Source: Brevipalpus yothersi
Taxonomy: Eukaryota; Arthropoda; Arachnida; Trombidiformes; Tenuipalpidae
DNA: 64,000 nucleotides
Assembly: GCA_003956705.1 (NCBI GenBank)
Contig: QZCP01000145.1
Span: 1-64,000, forward strand
Direction: 5' to 3'
Below, piece after piece: positions 49,273 through 62,320 of the stretch. Position numbers and translations under genes: made by a program. A model generated the notes under the pieces. That model was not told the DNA's origin, searched no databases, and saw only the letters and a list, made by a program, of their open reading frames with translations. How positions within the stretch are numbered: position 1 is the first letter of the stretch; each line of letters begins with the position of its first letter.

Positions 49273-51375
49273 CGAAGTGTCTTGAAGTTGAAATGTATGA
49301 ATGTAAGGTGATATTCGAGAGTGTACCAAAATCAAAGGATGTTCAATTGGAAATTGGAGATGATTCAATCAACACTTCATCAATGGCTACCAATGAGCAA
49401 AATGAAACACACTGCAAACAATGATTTAATCATGCATGAAAAAATTGACAAAAAGCAACTTTGACATGTGTTCCTTAAATCTGAATGATTATCTTTTCTT
49501 AACGTTTTTCATTTCTTTTTGTTTTTCGAATTTCAATTCAATTCTGTTCTGCTATGCTGAGATTGTATCTACTGGATGGCGCCATGAGAGAGCAAAATTT
49601 TTGACATTTTTTGGAAGTTTTCTTGCTTCTATCGAGTTTTTTTCTTCGAAAGCGAAAAACTTGGAATTTAAAAAGTTGGTTAATTTTTAGGTTTGATGAC
49701 TAATGATCGAGAAAAATGTTATCATCAAATGCTCATGAGTACAATATTTAGATAGATAGATAGATATCTGAAAAAGGTTTGCCTTCTCTCTGTGCAACGT
49801 ATTGAGCTTTTCTCTCATGGAATTCGACATTCCAGTCGAAAGATCTGGTCAAAATGTGTGTGATGAACTAACATGAAATCTTGATCAAGTAAACGATAAA
49901 ACAAGAGCTTTCATTTGACTCATTCCTATTCCAAAGAGTTAGTCAGGGGTTATGAAGTAGGGTATTTTGTTAGATTTTAGTTTCAGTTCGATGTGTCATT
50001 CAGGAGATTAGATGGAATTTCTTCGAACAAATCGAGATTCTCTTCAATTCTGATTGCAATACCTCCCACTCATGATTCAGACTAGTTTATTCATATACAC
50101 AGAATAAGCTTTAGGCTCACCAATTATGATGCAATTTTATGTCTGGGTGAAAAGAAAAATTCTGACATTTACAACTGACACTGCAGATATCTGCTTGTCA
50201 AGCTTTTATCATGTTCCAAGGTCTATCTTGTCTGCCCTTACACAATGCACTACAGCTTTTTCGACTGACAATGTGAGTATCTAATCTTATTCGGAAAAAA
50301 GTTTCCGGTCTCCCACGATAGATGATGAATGGTTATCATGCAGTGAGAAGTGATCAATAGTGATTTTGACCATTTTCCAGCCAAAATATACTAATGACAA
50401 TGATTTACATGATCCAAATCGGATGAGCTCGAAGGAGACAAGTTCTTGCTCAATATGTGGGCAGAAGCTGGTGTCCATCCCATCGTAAAAACATTATTCT
50501 CTCTTTCCCACTATCTTTCAACTCGCTTTTACACATTGCAAGTGTGAAAATATTTCGCTTATTAATTCAAAATTAGATTTTTACGCAATACTTATAAAAT
50601 CTTCTCAGAACATCCTCCGAAATCCTCTGGATCACTTACTAGGCCACTTCAGCGTCTATCAAACGAATTGTGAAGCGTGTGAACTGTATCAACCACGCTG
50701 ATCGCTCTCAACACTCGCTGACTCTTATTCTATTCTTTTTGATAGAGTATTTGATGACAAGTTGAGTGAAAATCGGCACCCAATTGAATTCACTCATGCC
50801 ACTAATTCGTATAACTATTGAACAAAGATTCCCTGGATAGAGGCCAAAGAGTGAGAGATTCACACAGACACACTCACACATATATGAACACGCCCACATT
50901 AACAATTGAGTCCATAGTTTAGCGTGTTTATGTGGCCATTGATCGCTATACTCTTCCTCTCTTCCTCTCTATCTACCATACTTCTGAAGAATCAATGAAG
51001 AATGTCCAAAATGACGACCAATAAGCCCGCAAACAAACCATTATCCCAGCTCATCCTCTTGGACACTGAGCTAGAGAACGAATATCTCATCTTTCTCTCT
51101 CTCTCTCCTTTTTCTCTCACTTTTCAGCTCTTTTGATCCTCATATAACAATACACATGGACTCAAATGCCATGAACGCACACACACACACACATATACAC
51201 ACTTACTCACATGGGGACTTGGTCAGAGAGGACTTGATATACACTGAGAATTGCTATTGCCAATAGGCAACAGCGCGCCTCTTTTCGTTCGAATGAATCT
51301 TCACAGGCATTCTGGAGCCGCGTGTCTGCATACTTTCCACGATTATCAAGCCTTCTCATCACATGCCTTCATGTA

Positions 51376-51378
<3 letters not shown>

Positions 51379-51417
<39 letters not shown>
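51379..51417. repeat. (CT)n left of the gap
   Basis: 19 CT units end exactly at the first N. Confidence 0.97.
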
Positions 51418-51772
51418 NNNNNNNNNNNNNNNNNNNNNNNNNNNNNNNNNNNNNNNNNNNNNNNNNNNNNNNNNNNNNNNNNNNNNNNNNNNNNNNNNNN
51501 NNNNNNNNNNNNNNNNNNNNNNNNNNNNNNNNNNNNNNNNNNNNNNNNNNNNNNNNNNNNNNNNNNNNNNNNNNNNNNNNNNNNNNNNNNNNNNNNNNNN
51601 NNNNNNNNNNNNNNNNNNNNNNNNNNNNNNNNNNNNNNNNNNNNNNNNNNNNNNNNNNNNNNNNNNNNNNNNNNNNNNNNNNNNNNNNNNNNNNNNNNNN
51701 NNNNNNNNNNNNNNNNNNNNNNNNNNNNNNNNNNNNNNNNNNNNNNNNNNNNNNNNNNNNNNNNNNNNNNNN
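51418..51772. other. Assembly gap of 355 N
   Basis: All bases are N. CT dinucleotides abut both edges, so the missing sequence is probably CT repeat plus whatever it hides; the N count may be an estimate. Confidence 1.

Positions 51773-51829
<57 letters not shown>
51773..51829. repeat. (CT)n right of the gap
   Basis: About 28 CT units start immediately after the last N. Confidence 0.97.
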
Positions 51830-51830
<1 letters not shown>

Positions 51831-54094
51831 ACTTTATGCACACAGTGGACTTGGTCGCTAGAATTTTCGAACGCCTCTCTATGTCTAACGGACTTTGGCC
51901 GCCGGCGTGGATCAAGTATGGAAGCGTTCGATCACCCAGCATGAGTTCATGAATCTAAAGCGATTTGAGGGCTGTGAAACATATACACGCGACCTGAACA
52001 TTGATCTGTGGACCACGAGTTTAAAATTAGGATAAAAGATAATCAATCTTGTGGAAGTCAGTTATCATCTCTCGCCTATCGTAGAGCTAGTTTTCCTCCA
52101 TTCTTTCTAATTGAAAAATGATGGAGAAGACAGTCTAAGTTGTAGAAGGGTCCTTTCTCAATTCTTTCTTACGATTTTGATCATATTTCGATATTGAACG
52201 AGATCCGAATATTTGAAGATAATTTCTACAAAATCGCTCAATCAAGATCAGATACTACTACGTGATGAGATAGATAAGATCCCATGAATCTGGTGGTATG
52301 AGGAAAGAATAATACTGTCTGCCTCTGATCCAATATATTGGTAAACAATATATCACAATAGAAGTGAATACATGGAGAAATCACCATCAATCACCATATG
52401 GAAGAGCAATTATTGCATTTCCCATGAAATCATCCCAAATGATCTTTCTCTTCCATAGAATGAAGTTATCTATTAGATTCTGATTTGTCACTTACACTAG
52501 TTTTTTACTAAAAATGGCCTGAAATCCCTTTTTGATCAAACTCTCACTTTCAGCTTTAAACACCGAAAATGAAACTCAAATGGGCCCAAAAAATTCTTGG
52601 AACTGAGCACACATCCATAGTTCAAAGCAAAAATTGTTTGCTTGATTGAAAATTCCCTGGAATAGGACCCCCAATCGTCAACTCAACAGAGAGAGGGAGG
52701 GAGAGAGAGAATGTTGATAAAATCTTTGCTTACACAGCAAATATCTTAGGGCTAAGAAGATGAGGATGCTCCTATGGTTGATACTTTATTCTGAATGATG
52801 CCTGTTGTTCATCGAATATGCTGTCTCTTCGATTGAAGCTTCTATACACATACCCGAGAGCGATCCAGCCAAGTTGAATGAGCACTTATCTTCCAGTCAG
52901 AATATCATCTTTAACACTCTGAGCGCTAACTGATCACTGAATTCATCCAATTTAATTGCGAATCAAGTATTTGATCATGCAGATTTGGGTTGAAAATTCT
53001 TGCATACTATGTTTTCTCTTTTTATATCATTTGTTGCCTGCCTACTACCACCTTGATCAGAATGTGATGTTTTCCAACATCAACACAGAATATATCTTAA
53101 GCGAAGGTCAAAAAACTCATCTCATCTCATCAACAGTGAAAACTTTTTTATTTTGGTCTAACAGTTTTTCACTCATGCAAAATAACTGACTATAGTCTAG
53201 GATGATGTATTCCGAAATGATAAACATTCTCAGTCTCCAAGAATGTACTGATTTGCCTAATATTACGATGCTTTCTTGGTAAAGATCCCATAGGAAGTGA
53301 CAAACGATTCACAAAGTAATTCAAAATGATGAGGCCTTCTGAAATGTAGGAGGAGAAAAAGTTGAGGTGAGTAGAGGAAAAAAATTTGATGTGTAAAAGA
53401 AATATTCAAAAAAAAGTTGATCAATCTGAGTAAAAAAGTTTGTGAGAGCATGAGAAAAAGCTATTCAACCGAAAGAATCTATATATACTGAATTCAGGAG
53501 GGAATGTTTACATGGTGATCGAAGCAAGTTGAGTGAAGCGATAGTGGAATGGTTGTTGAAGGCCAACAGGAAAAGGATGAGGATGCTGCAAAAACAATGC
53601 TAGTGAGTGACACACACACAAGGGAGTGAAGAAAAGAAAGAGAGAGAGAGAGAGAGAAAGAAAGAGAGAAATTCTTGGCAAAAGAGAGAAAAAGTAGAGG
53701 AATGATGTATGAAGATGAAAGAGGAAGTGATGATTGTGGAAAGAAGAGTGAGGATGGCGATGATATTGACTTTTATGAAGAAGAGGAAGAAGAAGGAGAA
53801 GAAAAGAATAAAGACTCAGCCAATGGAATACTGAAAACCAAGCTGGCAAGTGCTGAGAATGCTTTTGCGAAATAACCTCAGGTAAGAGAATACTACTACA
53901 ACTACTATGAGTGGAGAAAGTGAGTCTCACAAGGCAACATCTGAGAGACTGAACACAAGAGGATTATCAAGCAAAAAAAGAGGAAAAGGAGGCAAAAGAT
54001 GCAAGAGAAAGAGAGAGAGAAAGTCATACTTAGGGAGAGAGAGAGGTCAGAGAGATATTCTCATTGAAGAAGTAAGTAAACATCCAAAAGAAAG

Positions 54095-54100
54095 AACGAT

Positions 54101-54146
<46 letters not shown>
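54095..54146. repeat. (GAAA)n/(GA)n repeat
   Basis: GAAA units run into GA units, inside a polypurine region that starts near 53640. Confidence 0.9.
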
Positions 54147-54147
<1 letters not shown>

Positions 54148-54767
54148 ACGTAAAGTTTCTTCTCTCCTTACGCCTCTGACTCTCACCATGGCAGAGAGGA
54201 GGGTATAATGGTTTGTGTTAATATCGATCGGTGGAGAAGCTTGAGAGCTCATTGGACATCCAGTTTGCCATGATCCCTCCTGAAAAATATCAGCAGCTTC
54301 ATAATGTTCAGAATAGAGGTCTCTGTCAAAGCTATGTGTATTCCATCTCTCTCTTCTTCTGCTATAGCTATAACGTTTACTCTGTATGTGTGTGTATATA
54401 GCCTATAGAAAAAGTGCGGAGAACAAGTGATGCAGCAACGGATGATGTGTGCGCCTGGAATGTCTCTTCTCCTCATCACTTGTGATTCGCGAGATGCTCC
54501 GATGGCTAGCAAAGTTTAAAGTAACCTCAAATTTTTTCTCCTCTCTCCCACTCTCTTGGCTTTTTCTTCTCATCCTTTTCATCCTTCTCTCTCTCTCTCG
54601 CTCAGCATCCATCTCCACTGACATCACTCATCACTCATGGCTCAGTTAACAGCTGCTAATCACAAAGTGGACATTCTTTTGTTTTGATCTCACTTTTATG
54701 CTCTCCAAACTCACTTTAGTTTGCACCGAATCATTCACCTCTTTTTGACCTTCCTCGTGCAGTCTTA

Positions 54768-54790
54768 TTATTATTATTATTATTATTATT
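54768..54790. repeat. (TTA)n trinucleotide repeat
   Basis: Seven consecutive TTA units. Confidence 0.9.
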
Positions 54791-55202
54791 GTTTCTCTGG
54801 TCGTATGTTTTCCGTGTGTGTGTATGTGTGTGTGTATATGTATTATGTATATGTGAGTTTGGCTGATTTTGCATTCTGCAATAGCCAAAAATTTTCTCTT
54901 CCTTCATGTGCAACGTGTATAGTTCACGCGGGCAACAAGTAATGGGCTGGCATCATCATGCATGTTTTTCAAGGTGAGTGTCCGAACCATCGTATTTTAT
55001 GAGAGAAAAAAGTATTATATATCAATTGGAATACCTTGTGTGTATGTGTGTGTGCCTTTTTCTATCAGTATTAACTATTGCTCTGTTGAAATGTGCAAAA
55101 ATATGATTATTATCACGTGATAGTAAACACTAAATTCTTTTGTCCGGCAAGGTGTCAAGCAATTACCAATTATATTGGGTATCAAAATGATTACATACAT
55201 GT

Positions 55203-55229
55203 GTATGATGAAATATTATTTCATCATAC
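55203..55229. repeat. Perfect 27-bp palindrome
   Basis: Arms GTATGATGAAATA (55203-55215) and TATTTCATCATAC (55217-55229) are exact reverse complements around one T. Confidence 0.9.
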
Positions 55230-56812
55230 TAGAGTATGGAATCACATGAACAGAATCTAGAATATTTGCCTCCGTAACAAATATTTCTCACATCCCATGC
55301 TTGCGAATTGTTTCTAACGTGATTGATCTCACATTGAAATTTCTTCACCACAAAAAGCACGATTATTCCAACTATTGCACAGGCTTTTATTGTTCATATA
55401 CGATTCAATTGTAGCATATAGTCTATGTCGGTTAATCATTAGTTTCATACCAAACCTCTCTGTTGGAACTCATGTTTCGAGAGATATCATCATCTTATCT
55501 TGTGATTACTGCATCATATAACTTACCTACTTGATCTTTTCATCATCTGAATTTTGAGTGGATTCTGATTTGAAGTAATTCATTTCATTTCATTTCGTAT
55601 TATCTAGATCTACTTCGACATACTAAATGAAATCACATCTCGTACTTCTAAGTGAATACCTATGCTTGTGTCAATGACTTAGCAATCCTTGTGTCCAATC
55701 GAAAAAAAGAAAATTTCATCGAAATCATTGAAATCTTTCAACTGTTCACTAATGAGGAGCAATCAAGAAGAACTCATCTCATCAACTCTCACAACTTCAT
55801 CATCTACCATTTCACTTATGGAAGCTCATCGACATATGATGAATGAAAATTTCATCAATTCAAATGGTAAACTATAATTTACTCTAACTTTTACTCAATC
55901 ATATTCTCTCTTTTTCCAAAAACATGGCTCTCAGATGCCGATAGCATCCAGAACGTAGTTCTATTATTATTTTTTGTCCAAAGTGTGAAAGTTTCTCTCT
56001 CTCTCACACACACACACATACTGTGAGAGCTCTTTTTCACACATCTCATCACTTCCACTTTCACACTCCTTCACTTATGGCCATTTACTAGACCTACAAA
56101 TCGTCGAGATCATCTTTTTCCTTTATAATTTTTACCACTCATTTTGGTGGGAAAATAGTGACATGCGACCTGATCCTTGTGGCCTAGTAGAAAAATACAA
56201 TCGTAAAGAGGCCACTTGATAGTCATTGAATTGAAGTATACACGCTGTGATCCAAAACTAGTGATTGAATTTTTTTTTCTCTCCAACATCTTTCCTTCTC
56301 AATTTTTGTGGCCATCATCGAGTGTCTTCATCTCTATTGTGCTTTTATTATGTTTTCCATTATTCTCATCCTCTTCGTCTTGGTTTTCTTTTCTCTATCA
56401 TATTTTGGAACTTTGAATATTTTTCCTTCCAACTGCTCCTTCTTCCGTTCATTTGGTCAACCTGGGACACTTTTTGAGTCTTTTAAGGATAATTTTGATC
56501 ATTCATGGAAGAAAATGGATAGAATTCAAGTTGTGGGCAAAATTATTTGTAACAGGCAGAATATATTTATACACATATTATTATCATAGTGGCCGTCCAT
56601 GTCATGAGAAAGAAGAAGTGTATTCGAAAAGGTGCTAGATGAATGAGCGAAAGGAAATCTTCTTGATCCATACAAATTCAAGAGCACTTGTGCACTTCTG
56701 GTGTTTAGGCCCATAGACCCATAGACACATAGGCCCATAGGCATTGTAACTCGGGCACCGAAGAGTGGCCATCACTAGCGTCACAGGCCACTTGAGTCCC
56801 ACTTTCTTTGAC

Positions 56813-56815
<3 letters not shown>

Positions 56816-56878
<63 letters not shown>
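56816..56878. repeat. (CT)n microsatellite
   Basis: About 31 CT units, 690 bp upstream of the LMX1 start codon. Confidence 0.97.
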
Positions 56879-56880
<2 letters not shown>

Positions 56881-57564
56881 CACTTGTATTTCTTTTCATT
56901 CTGCTTTGTCCTCAAGTCTCTCTTGTCCCACCAGTGAATCACTTTGTGATTCTTTATATACACTAAAGAGTCCCTATTTTTTCGTTTTATACCCATAAAA
57001 TTTGGCCTCATTTCAACACATTTCTCCTCCCACTTCTAGGGTTTGTGTGTGTGTGAAAATACCGAAAAATTATTATAAGGCGTTCAAAATCGACTTGAAA
57101 TTTAGTTCAGTTTATAAGCACGTTTCTTTACCACCGAGTATGTGCTAAAAGCTATGTTGAACACACTTTCCGATTAGAACCAATAATCAGCACGGCATTC
57201 AAGTGGCCTCTTCAATCGAGCTTCTGGTCTTGCTATTCTATTCTATCACGAATTTCTCTCTCTCTCTTCACTCTCATTTCATCTTCATCTTGTATCCATC
57301 TACTCTTGTGATGGGAAAAACTGTTGACACAACTTTTCTCTCTTCTATCGTGTATTTTTTTTCTTTTCCGTTTTGCCTATGGACACGTTCTGAGCCAATC
57401 GACACTTTACAATGTGTTTCAATCATGCATCTATTTGGAAAGACACTTACTAATCGATTGTTATTTAACATTTTTCTCTTTTCCGATTGGCCGTAAAACC
57501 TCAACATTATCTCAAAATAATTTTCATTTCCATCATCTATCGTTTCCATTGGTTTTGCTTGGCA

Positions 57565-57956
57565 ATGAATTCTCCTTCAAAATCTGTGTACACATTCAAC
57601 ATCCATTCACAATCTGATTCTCATTCATTGGATTCAACATTCTCATGTTCTTCGCCATCATCTTTGTCATCTATTCCGAATATTTATTTTCAAACATCCA
57701 ATTCATCTTACACCCTAGGATTGAGTCGAAAATCGATGGGCAAAAAAATAACGGACTCAGTGAAATCTGAACTTAACGGTGAAAGTGTGGAAATTTGTAG
57801 TGGATGTAGGCGACCAATTGAGGATCGCTACATCATGCGAGTTATGGACCATTCATGGCACGAAAGATGTTTAACTTGTACAGAATGTGACATGATGCTA
57901 ACTCAAACTTGTTATTCTCGTGATTGTAAACTATATTGCAAATCAGATTACGAAAA
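57565..57956 (+). CDS. LMX1: LMX1-type LIM-homeodomain protein, first coding exon only
   Basis: Nuclear transcription factor of the LMX1A/LMX1B group; its vertebrate relatives pattern limb and neurons. The exon starts with the first ATG after an in-frame stop-rich stretch and encodes a Ser-rich N-terminus (about 75 residues). A complete first LIM domain follows: C-S-G-C-R-R-P-I-E-D-R-Y, H-E-R-C-L-T-C-T-E-C, then C-Y-S-R-D and Y-C-K-S-D-Y-E-K. The zinc ligands C-C, H-C, C-C and C-D are all present. The D-R-Y-I-M-R and L-Y-C-K-x-D-Y-E-K wording is that of LMX1, not of LHX or islet. The donor AA/GTAAGT at 57957 cuts in phase 2 after the Y-E of Y-E-K. No second LIM or homeodomain exon lies in the remaining 6 kb, so the gene continues beyond the window. 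Confidence 0.88.
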
Positions 57957-58186
57957 GTAAGTTGTTTTTTTCCTGCAAAACAGATATATTTATGTGTTTA
58001 TCTCCTTTTTTTACCTTCAACCACCTACACATTTATGTATGGAGAAATTTCATTCTTTCATGAATTATTACACTGTCTGGACTATTTTCAACTCACAAGC
58101 CCACGCTCATAATTCTATTCGACCATTAGAATGGACAATCATTTTTCGATTCTGTATTTCGCAAGAACTACCGAAATTCGAATGGA

Positions 58187-58188
<2 letters not shown>

Positions 58189-58253
<65 letters not shown>
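58189..58253. repeat. (CT)n then (TTTC)n repeat
   Basis: About 20 CT units followed by TTTC units, all pyrimidine on the plus strand. Confidence 0.96.
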
Positions 58254-58255
<2 letters not shown>

Positions 58256-59389
58256 GTAAGAAATGCATCATCATTTTTGTGAATGAATTCACGTAGAAGT
58301 CTGAACTAAACTATAGAAAGAAGAAAGCTCGAGATAAATGGGCTATGAAGAGAGAACATCGATCGAATTTCAGTAACTTACTCAATTCATAACTATATAT
58401 CATTGTAAATTCAATTCGAACATGAGCAGATTGGAGCTCCTTACTTCCATTTGATCAGTATTCTTGTAGATGATAAGTTTGAAATATAAGTTTCTCTCTT
58501 TCTCTCTTCCGGGTGAGAAATTCATTCTCTTTTCACTCTCTTAAGAATTCAAAAAATATCCCAAAGATTTGTGATGCAATACTGTTATGTCTGGTATTAG
58601 ATTCTAGATATTTCTACCTTACTTTGGTGTAATTTTTTATTTTTTCTATTTTCACTGCTACCTCTGGTCACATACTGGTGAATTCTTTCTCTCTTCTCAA
58701 CACTACTTGGTGACAAGCTGAGCTGGTTAACATAGATTGACAGAAGTTTCCGATCAAACTTGATCATGATGAACGCTTCACGATAGAGTGAAACTTCTCC
58801 TCTTCCAATGCTCACATCAATATGAGCATCAATGAACATTACTCATGCATATAGTTTTCTATCGAATGAAGTGTTCAATCAGTTCATGTTTGAGTATTTG
58901 GTGGTAAAAAAATGTAGAAATATAGAAATACTTCCTTGATTCATATTGAGATGGCCACTGAGTGGAAGAGGACAGCAGAAACTTTTAAATCACCGAAAAA
59001 TCAAGAGTCCAAGATTCATGATCAGAACTTGATGAGGAGAAAATCTTATCGTTCATTTGATTTTTATGATGATACTTTGTTCATCACAGAGTGGAGAACA
59101 ATTTTCATTGTGAATTGAAATGATGCACGAATACATTCATGCTTTTTTTGAATCTTGAGTCTACTTATCAGCCAACCTTTCTCTCTCTTTTCCAAGAAAA
59201 ATGATAGCAAATGATATGGTTGACACTCTCATGTACATATATATATACACCACTCTGTGTGCCCACCATCTGATCATCAAAACTCTTTCAACCATCCTGT
59301 AAGTGTTGGAGGAATATCCATCAAGTATTCTATGAGTCGTAATATAAACGCTATATTTTATCCATCAATGGTCAACTACGTTTCTTTGA

Positions 59390-59392
<3 letters not shown>

Positions 59393-59457
<65 letters not shown>
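59393..59457. repeat. (CT)n microsatellite
   Basis: About 32 CT units, followed at 59474 by a short G run. Confidence 0.97.
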
Positions 59458-59465
<8 letters not shown>

Positions 59466-60433
59466 TCCTAACTGGGGGGGGGCTAGTAAAATGTGATCCT
59501 GTCCGAAAAATCCGCAGAAGCGTGGCTTTTTCTGTGGACGAAAACTGATCCAAATAATCGGTTCTCTGATGTGTGTGTTACAGTTTTCACTGTTCAATCT
59601 TGCTTGCTTATACACACATACACTCATGAAGCCTCCTCGCTGAATTGATCATCTTTCTCTTTCTCTTCTCTTTTCTTATTGAAAAGGAACCAAACACATG
59701 AGAACTCGAGGTTCTTGTTGTCCACAGATTCTCTCTCATTCACATCACTGGCCATCATCATATAAAAACCTGGCACAAAGAGAAATAGAGAGAGAGAGAG
59801 AGAGAGAGAAACAAAATCAAAGGAATAGAGACCAACATTTTGAGCGGGAAAAATTTTTCCTCCAATCTTGACTACTTCTTTCTATCTCTTTGATTGGATA
59901 CCTTATTTCATACTATATTTACATTCAGAGAATCTTTTCATGATACTTGTATCGCCTACTTACGACAATCATGTTACCTGAGAGCTGGCATGACAATCAT
60001 GCAAGCTTTGATATTGAGCACAGATTGTTGAAATGAGGCTCGCAATCTTTTCCTTTCCTTGAGATGTGAGGATTGCTCCTCCATGTATCATGAATTGGAA
60101 GGAAAAGTGAACAGAAGTTTTCATGATTTATTCCATGTCGAATTCTGTGGAAATACTTTTCATCCTTTTTCTCATTGGCAACTTAATTGATTTTATGGCA
60201 AACTTGACTTCTCTTCCTTCTCCTCTCTCTCACACTTTTGATCTATCCAAACCAACAGTCCCACTGATATTCTCTGCACCATCTGTATTGCGCTTTCATT
60301 TTCATTCTCATCTTTCGCCTACAATTTCAACAATCACAATCCAGAATATCTTATTGTGAGCTCTTCCCTCGTTCAATATTCATTTCTTCACTTCAATTAC
60401 CATCAACACTGTGCATCTTCCAGTCCTTTAAGC

Positions 60434-60439
<6 letters not shown>

Positions 60440-60500
<61 letters not shown>
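60440..60500. repeat. (TC)n microsatellite
   Basis: About 30 TC units. Confidence 0.97.
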
Positions 60501-60506
<6 letters not shown>

Positions 60507-60719
60507 CCTCATTTTGCAACTTCTTCGCGTTCTTCTGGGACATGTCTTCTCCTATACTGAGTTCTCTTGATCTTAGGAAAGATGTCTCAACCTTTCATTT
60601 TTGAAGTGAGTTTTTCAACAGAGTTGAAGCATTTTGTGTCTTCTTCTTTCTTTCTTTCTGATTGATATCAAGTTAAAATATTGATCAGCAAAATTGTCTA
60701 GACTTGTCAGAAAGAGAAA

Positions 60720-60721
60720 GC

Positions 60722-60801
<80 letters not shown>
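60720..60801. repeat. (GAAA)n/(GA)n repeat
   Basis: GAAA units run into about 25 GA units; the polypurine strand is opposite to the CT tract 220 bp earlier. Confidence 0.95.
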
Positions 60802-60802
<1 letters not shown>

Positions 60803-62268
60803 TCTGCCTAGAATATCAGGCAAGAAAATTGTGAAATATCTTCTTCCTGGTAATGTAAGAATGAAGAGAGAGGACCTTTCTAGAAAGAGAGAAAAATCTA
60901 ATTTACATGGATAAAACTATACTAGAACATTATTTACATACCATTTGAGTTATTAATGGTTGAATTAACTGCAGCATCATTGCTATTTAAGTTGCTCCGT
61001 GCAGTCCATACTATGGTTGATTCATTCAATGAATTACTTTTTGACCATCTTTCTTGCTGAGAAAAATCAATTCAAGGATTTGATCGCTTAATTAAAAAAT
61101 ATACAATGTTCCCTTTGGAGAAAGTTTTTCGAGAATCAGTTTTCCTTGGACTCAATGGACCAGCATTCTTTCATCGAAAGATGAATAGAGAAGCAAATTG
61201 AGCAGAATAATTTTACACCAATCGGAAGTGAAAGACAGATTTCATTGTGAATTACTCGGAAATAAGTCAATTGTTTTCCTCTAGGGATGAATAGAGAATA
61301 ATAGGCGAAGAGATGATCATTTTAGTAACATTCGGTGACAGTGATGATGATAAATCGGTATCATTTAACACTCATCCTGGGAAGATCATCCCATGTTTTG
61401 GATCATGAATAATGTGCTCATCAGATTATGAGAAGTATTTTACATAATCTTTTGAGCATGTATCTTCTTCCTGTCTTTCTTTTTCCTTCTCTCTCACACT
61501 TCATCTTGCCTTTTTTTCACTTCCCTATATTGTCATAACCTCGGGGATGAAATCGATTTTTTTCGAGAAACATCCAGATACCAGAGAGAAAGATTTTCCC
61601 TTGAATCTATCTTCGGATCGATTCTATTCCGTTTTCTTTTTTCAAATTTGAAATTTGATGTTTATTGCTTGTGTTTTCTTTTGCATTAATTGATCAAAAT
61701 CTGAGAATCTAATCGATTTCCATCTTCATATGATTGGTGATTCATTCCAGTCTCTTGTAAGATATCTATTGAGATCTTTTCCAAGCCATCATGTAGAATT
61801 AAAATTTGATCGGAATGATTTTTTTACGATGGTACTCACGTATCATTCCGATATCTGTTTATTAATTGCATGAGTAATCAGAGAAATGATTTAGTTTCAT
61901 TAAATGATCAGATTGATGAAGAGTAAGTCATTATAACTCACTCTTATAATGAATGTCACGCTGCCTATCTTGAAGTACCAGAATATTTCGTCTAATTGTC
62001 AGTAAAGTTTAAGTGCCATTTGAATTGACATCTACGCGAATAAAGTGAACTGATCTCGAGAATCAATTCGATAGCTTCAGATAATCCGTTAGCTTGGCAA
62101 ACATGAAGGCACATATGTGAATTACTGAAAAATTATCATAGCCTAGATCATAGTCTACTGTCCTAATATCGATGGGTACCCGTGGATGGATTTAGAAGGT
62201 CAACTAATGTCGATTTTGGACCGATTATTTAACTCTAGGCTCTATACTCTATGAGCCGATTGAGTATA

Positions 62269-62271
<3 letters not shown>

Positions 62272-62318
<47 letters not shown>
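62272..62318. repeat. (TC)n microsatellite
   Basis: About 23 TC units; a shorter CT tract follows at 62418-62440. Confidence 0.97.

Positions 62319-62320
<2 letters not shown>

Larger units (their letters stand above)
49273..57564. other. 8.3 kb non-coding region, likely LMX1 regulatory DNA
   Basis: From the LANCL start to the first LMX1 coding exon. No coding exon that I can support. It holds CT tracts, an assembly gap (51418-51772), GA-rich patches near 53640-53670 and 54095-54146, a TTA repeat near 54768-54790 and a 27-bp perfect palindrome (55203-55229). Given the gene that follows, it may be 5' regulatory sequence and may include untranslated exons; this is inference from position. Confidence 0.5.

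Noticed and set aside
51251..51952. Long open frame across the N gap (Leu-Ser repeats)
   Set aside because: It is a translation of CT repeat and unknown bases; no real coding content.
52310..52320. TAATACTGTCT, resembling the miR-8/200 seed
   Set aside because: Matches only the seed region; the flanks do not fold back into a precursor with a complementary arm.
53675..54179. Two acidic and basic frames in a polypurine region
   Set aside because: Composition follows directly from GAA/GAG/AGA repeats; no domain, and the splice sites nearby do not join them convincingly.
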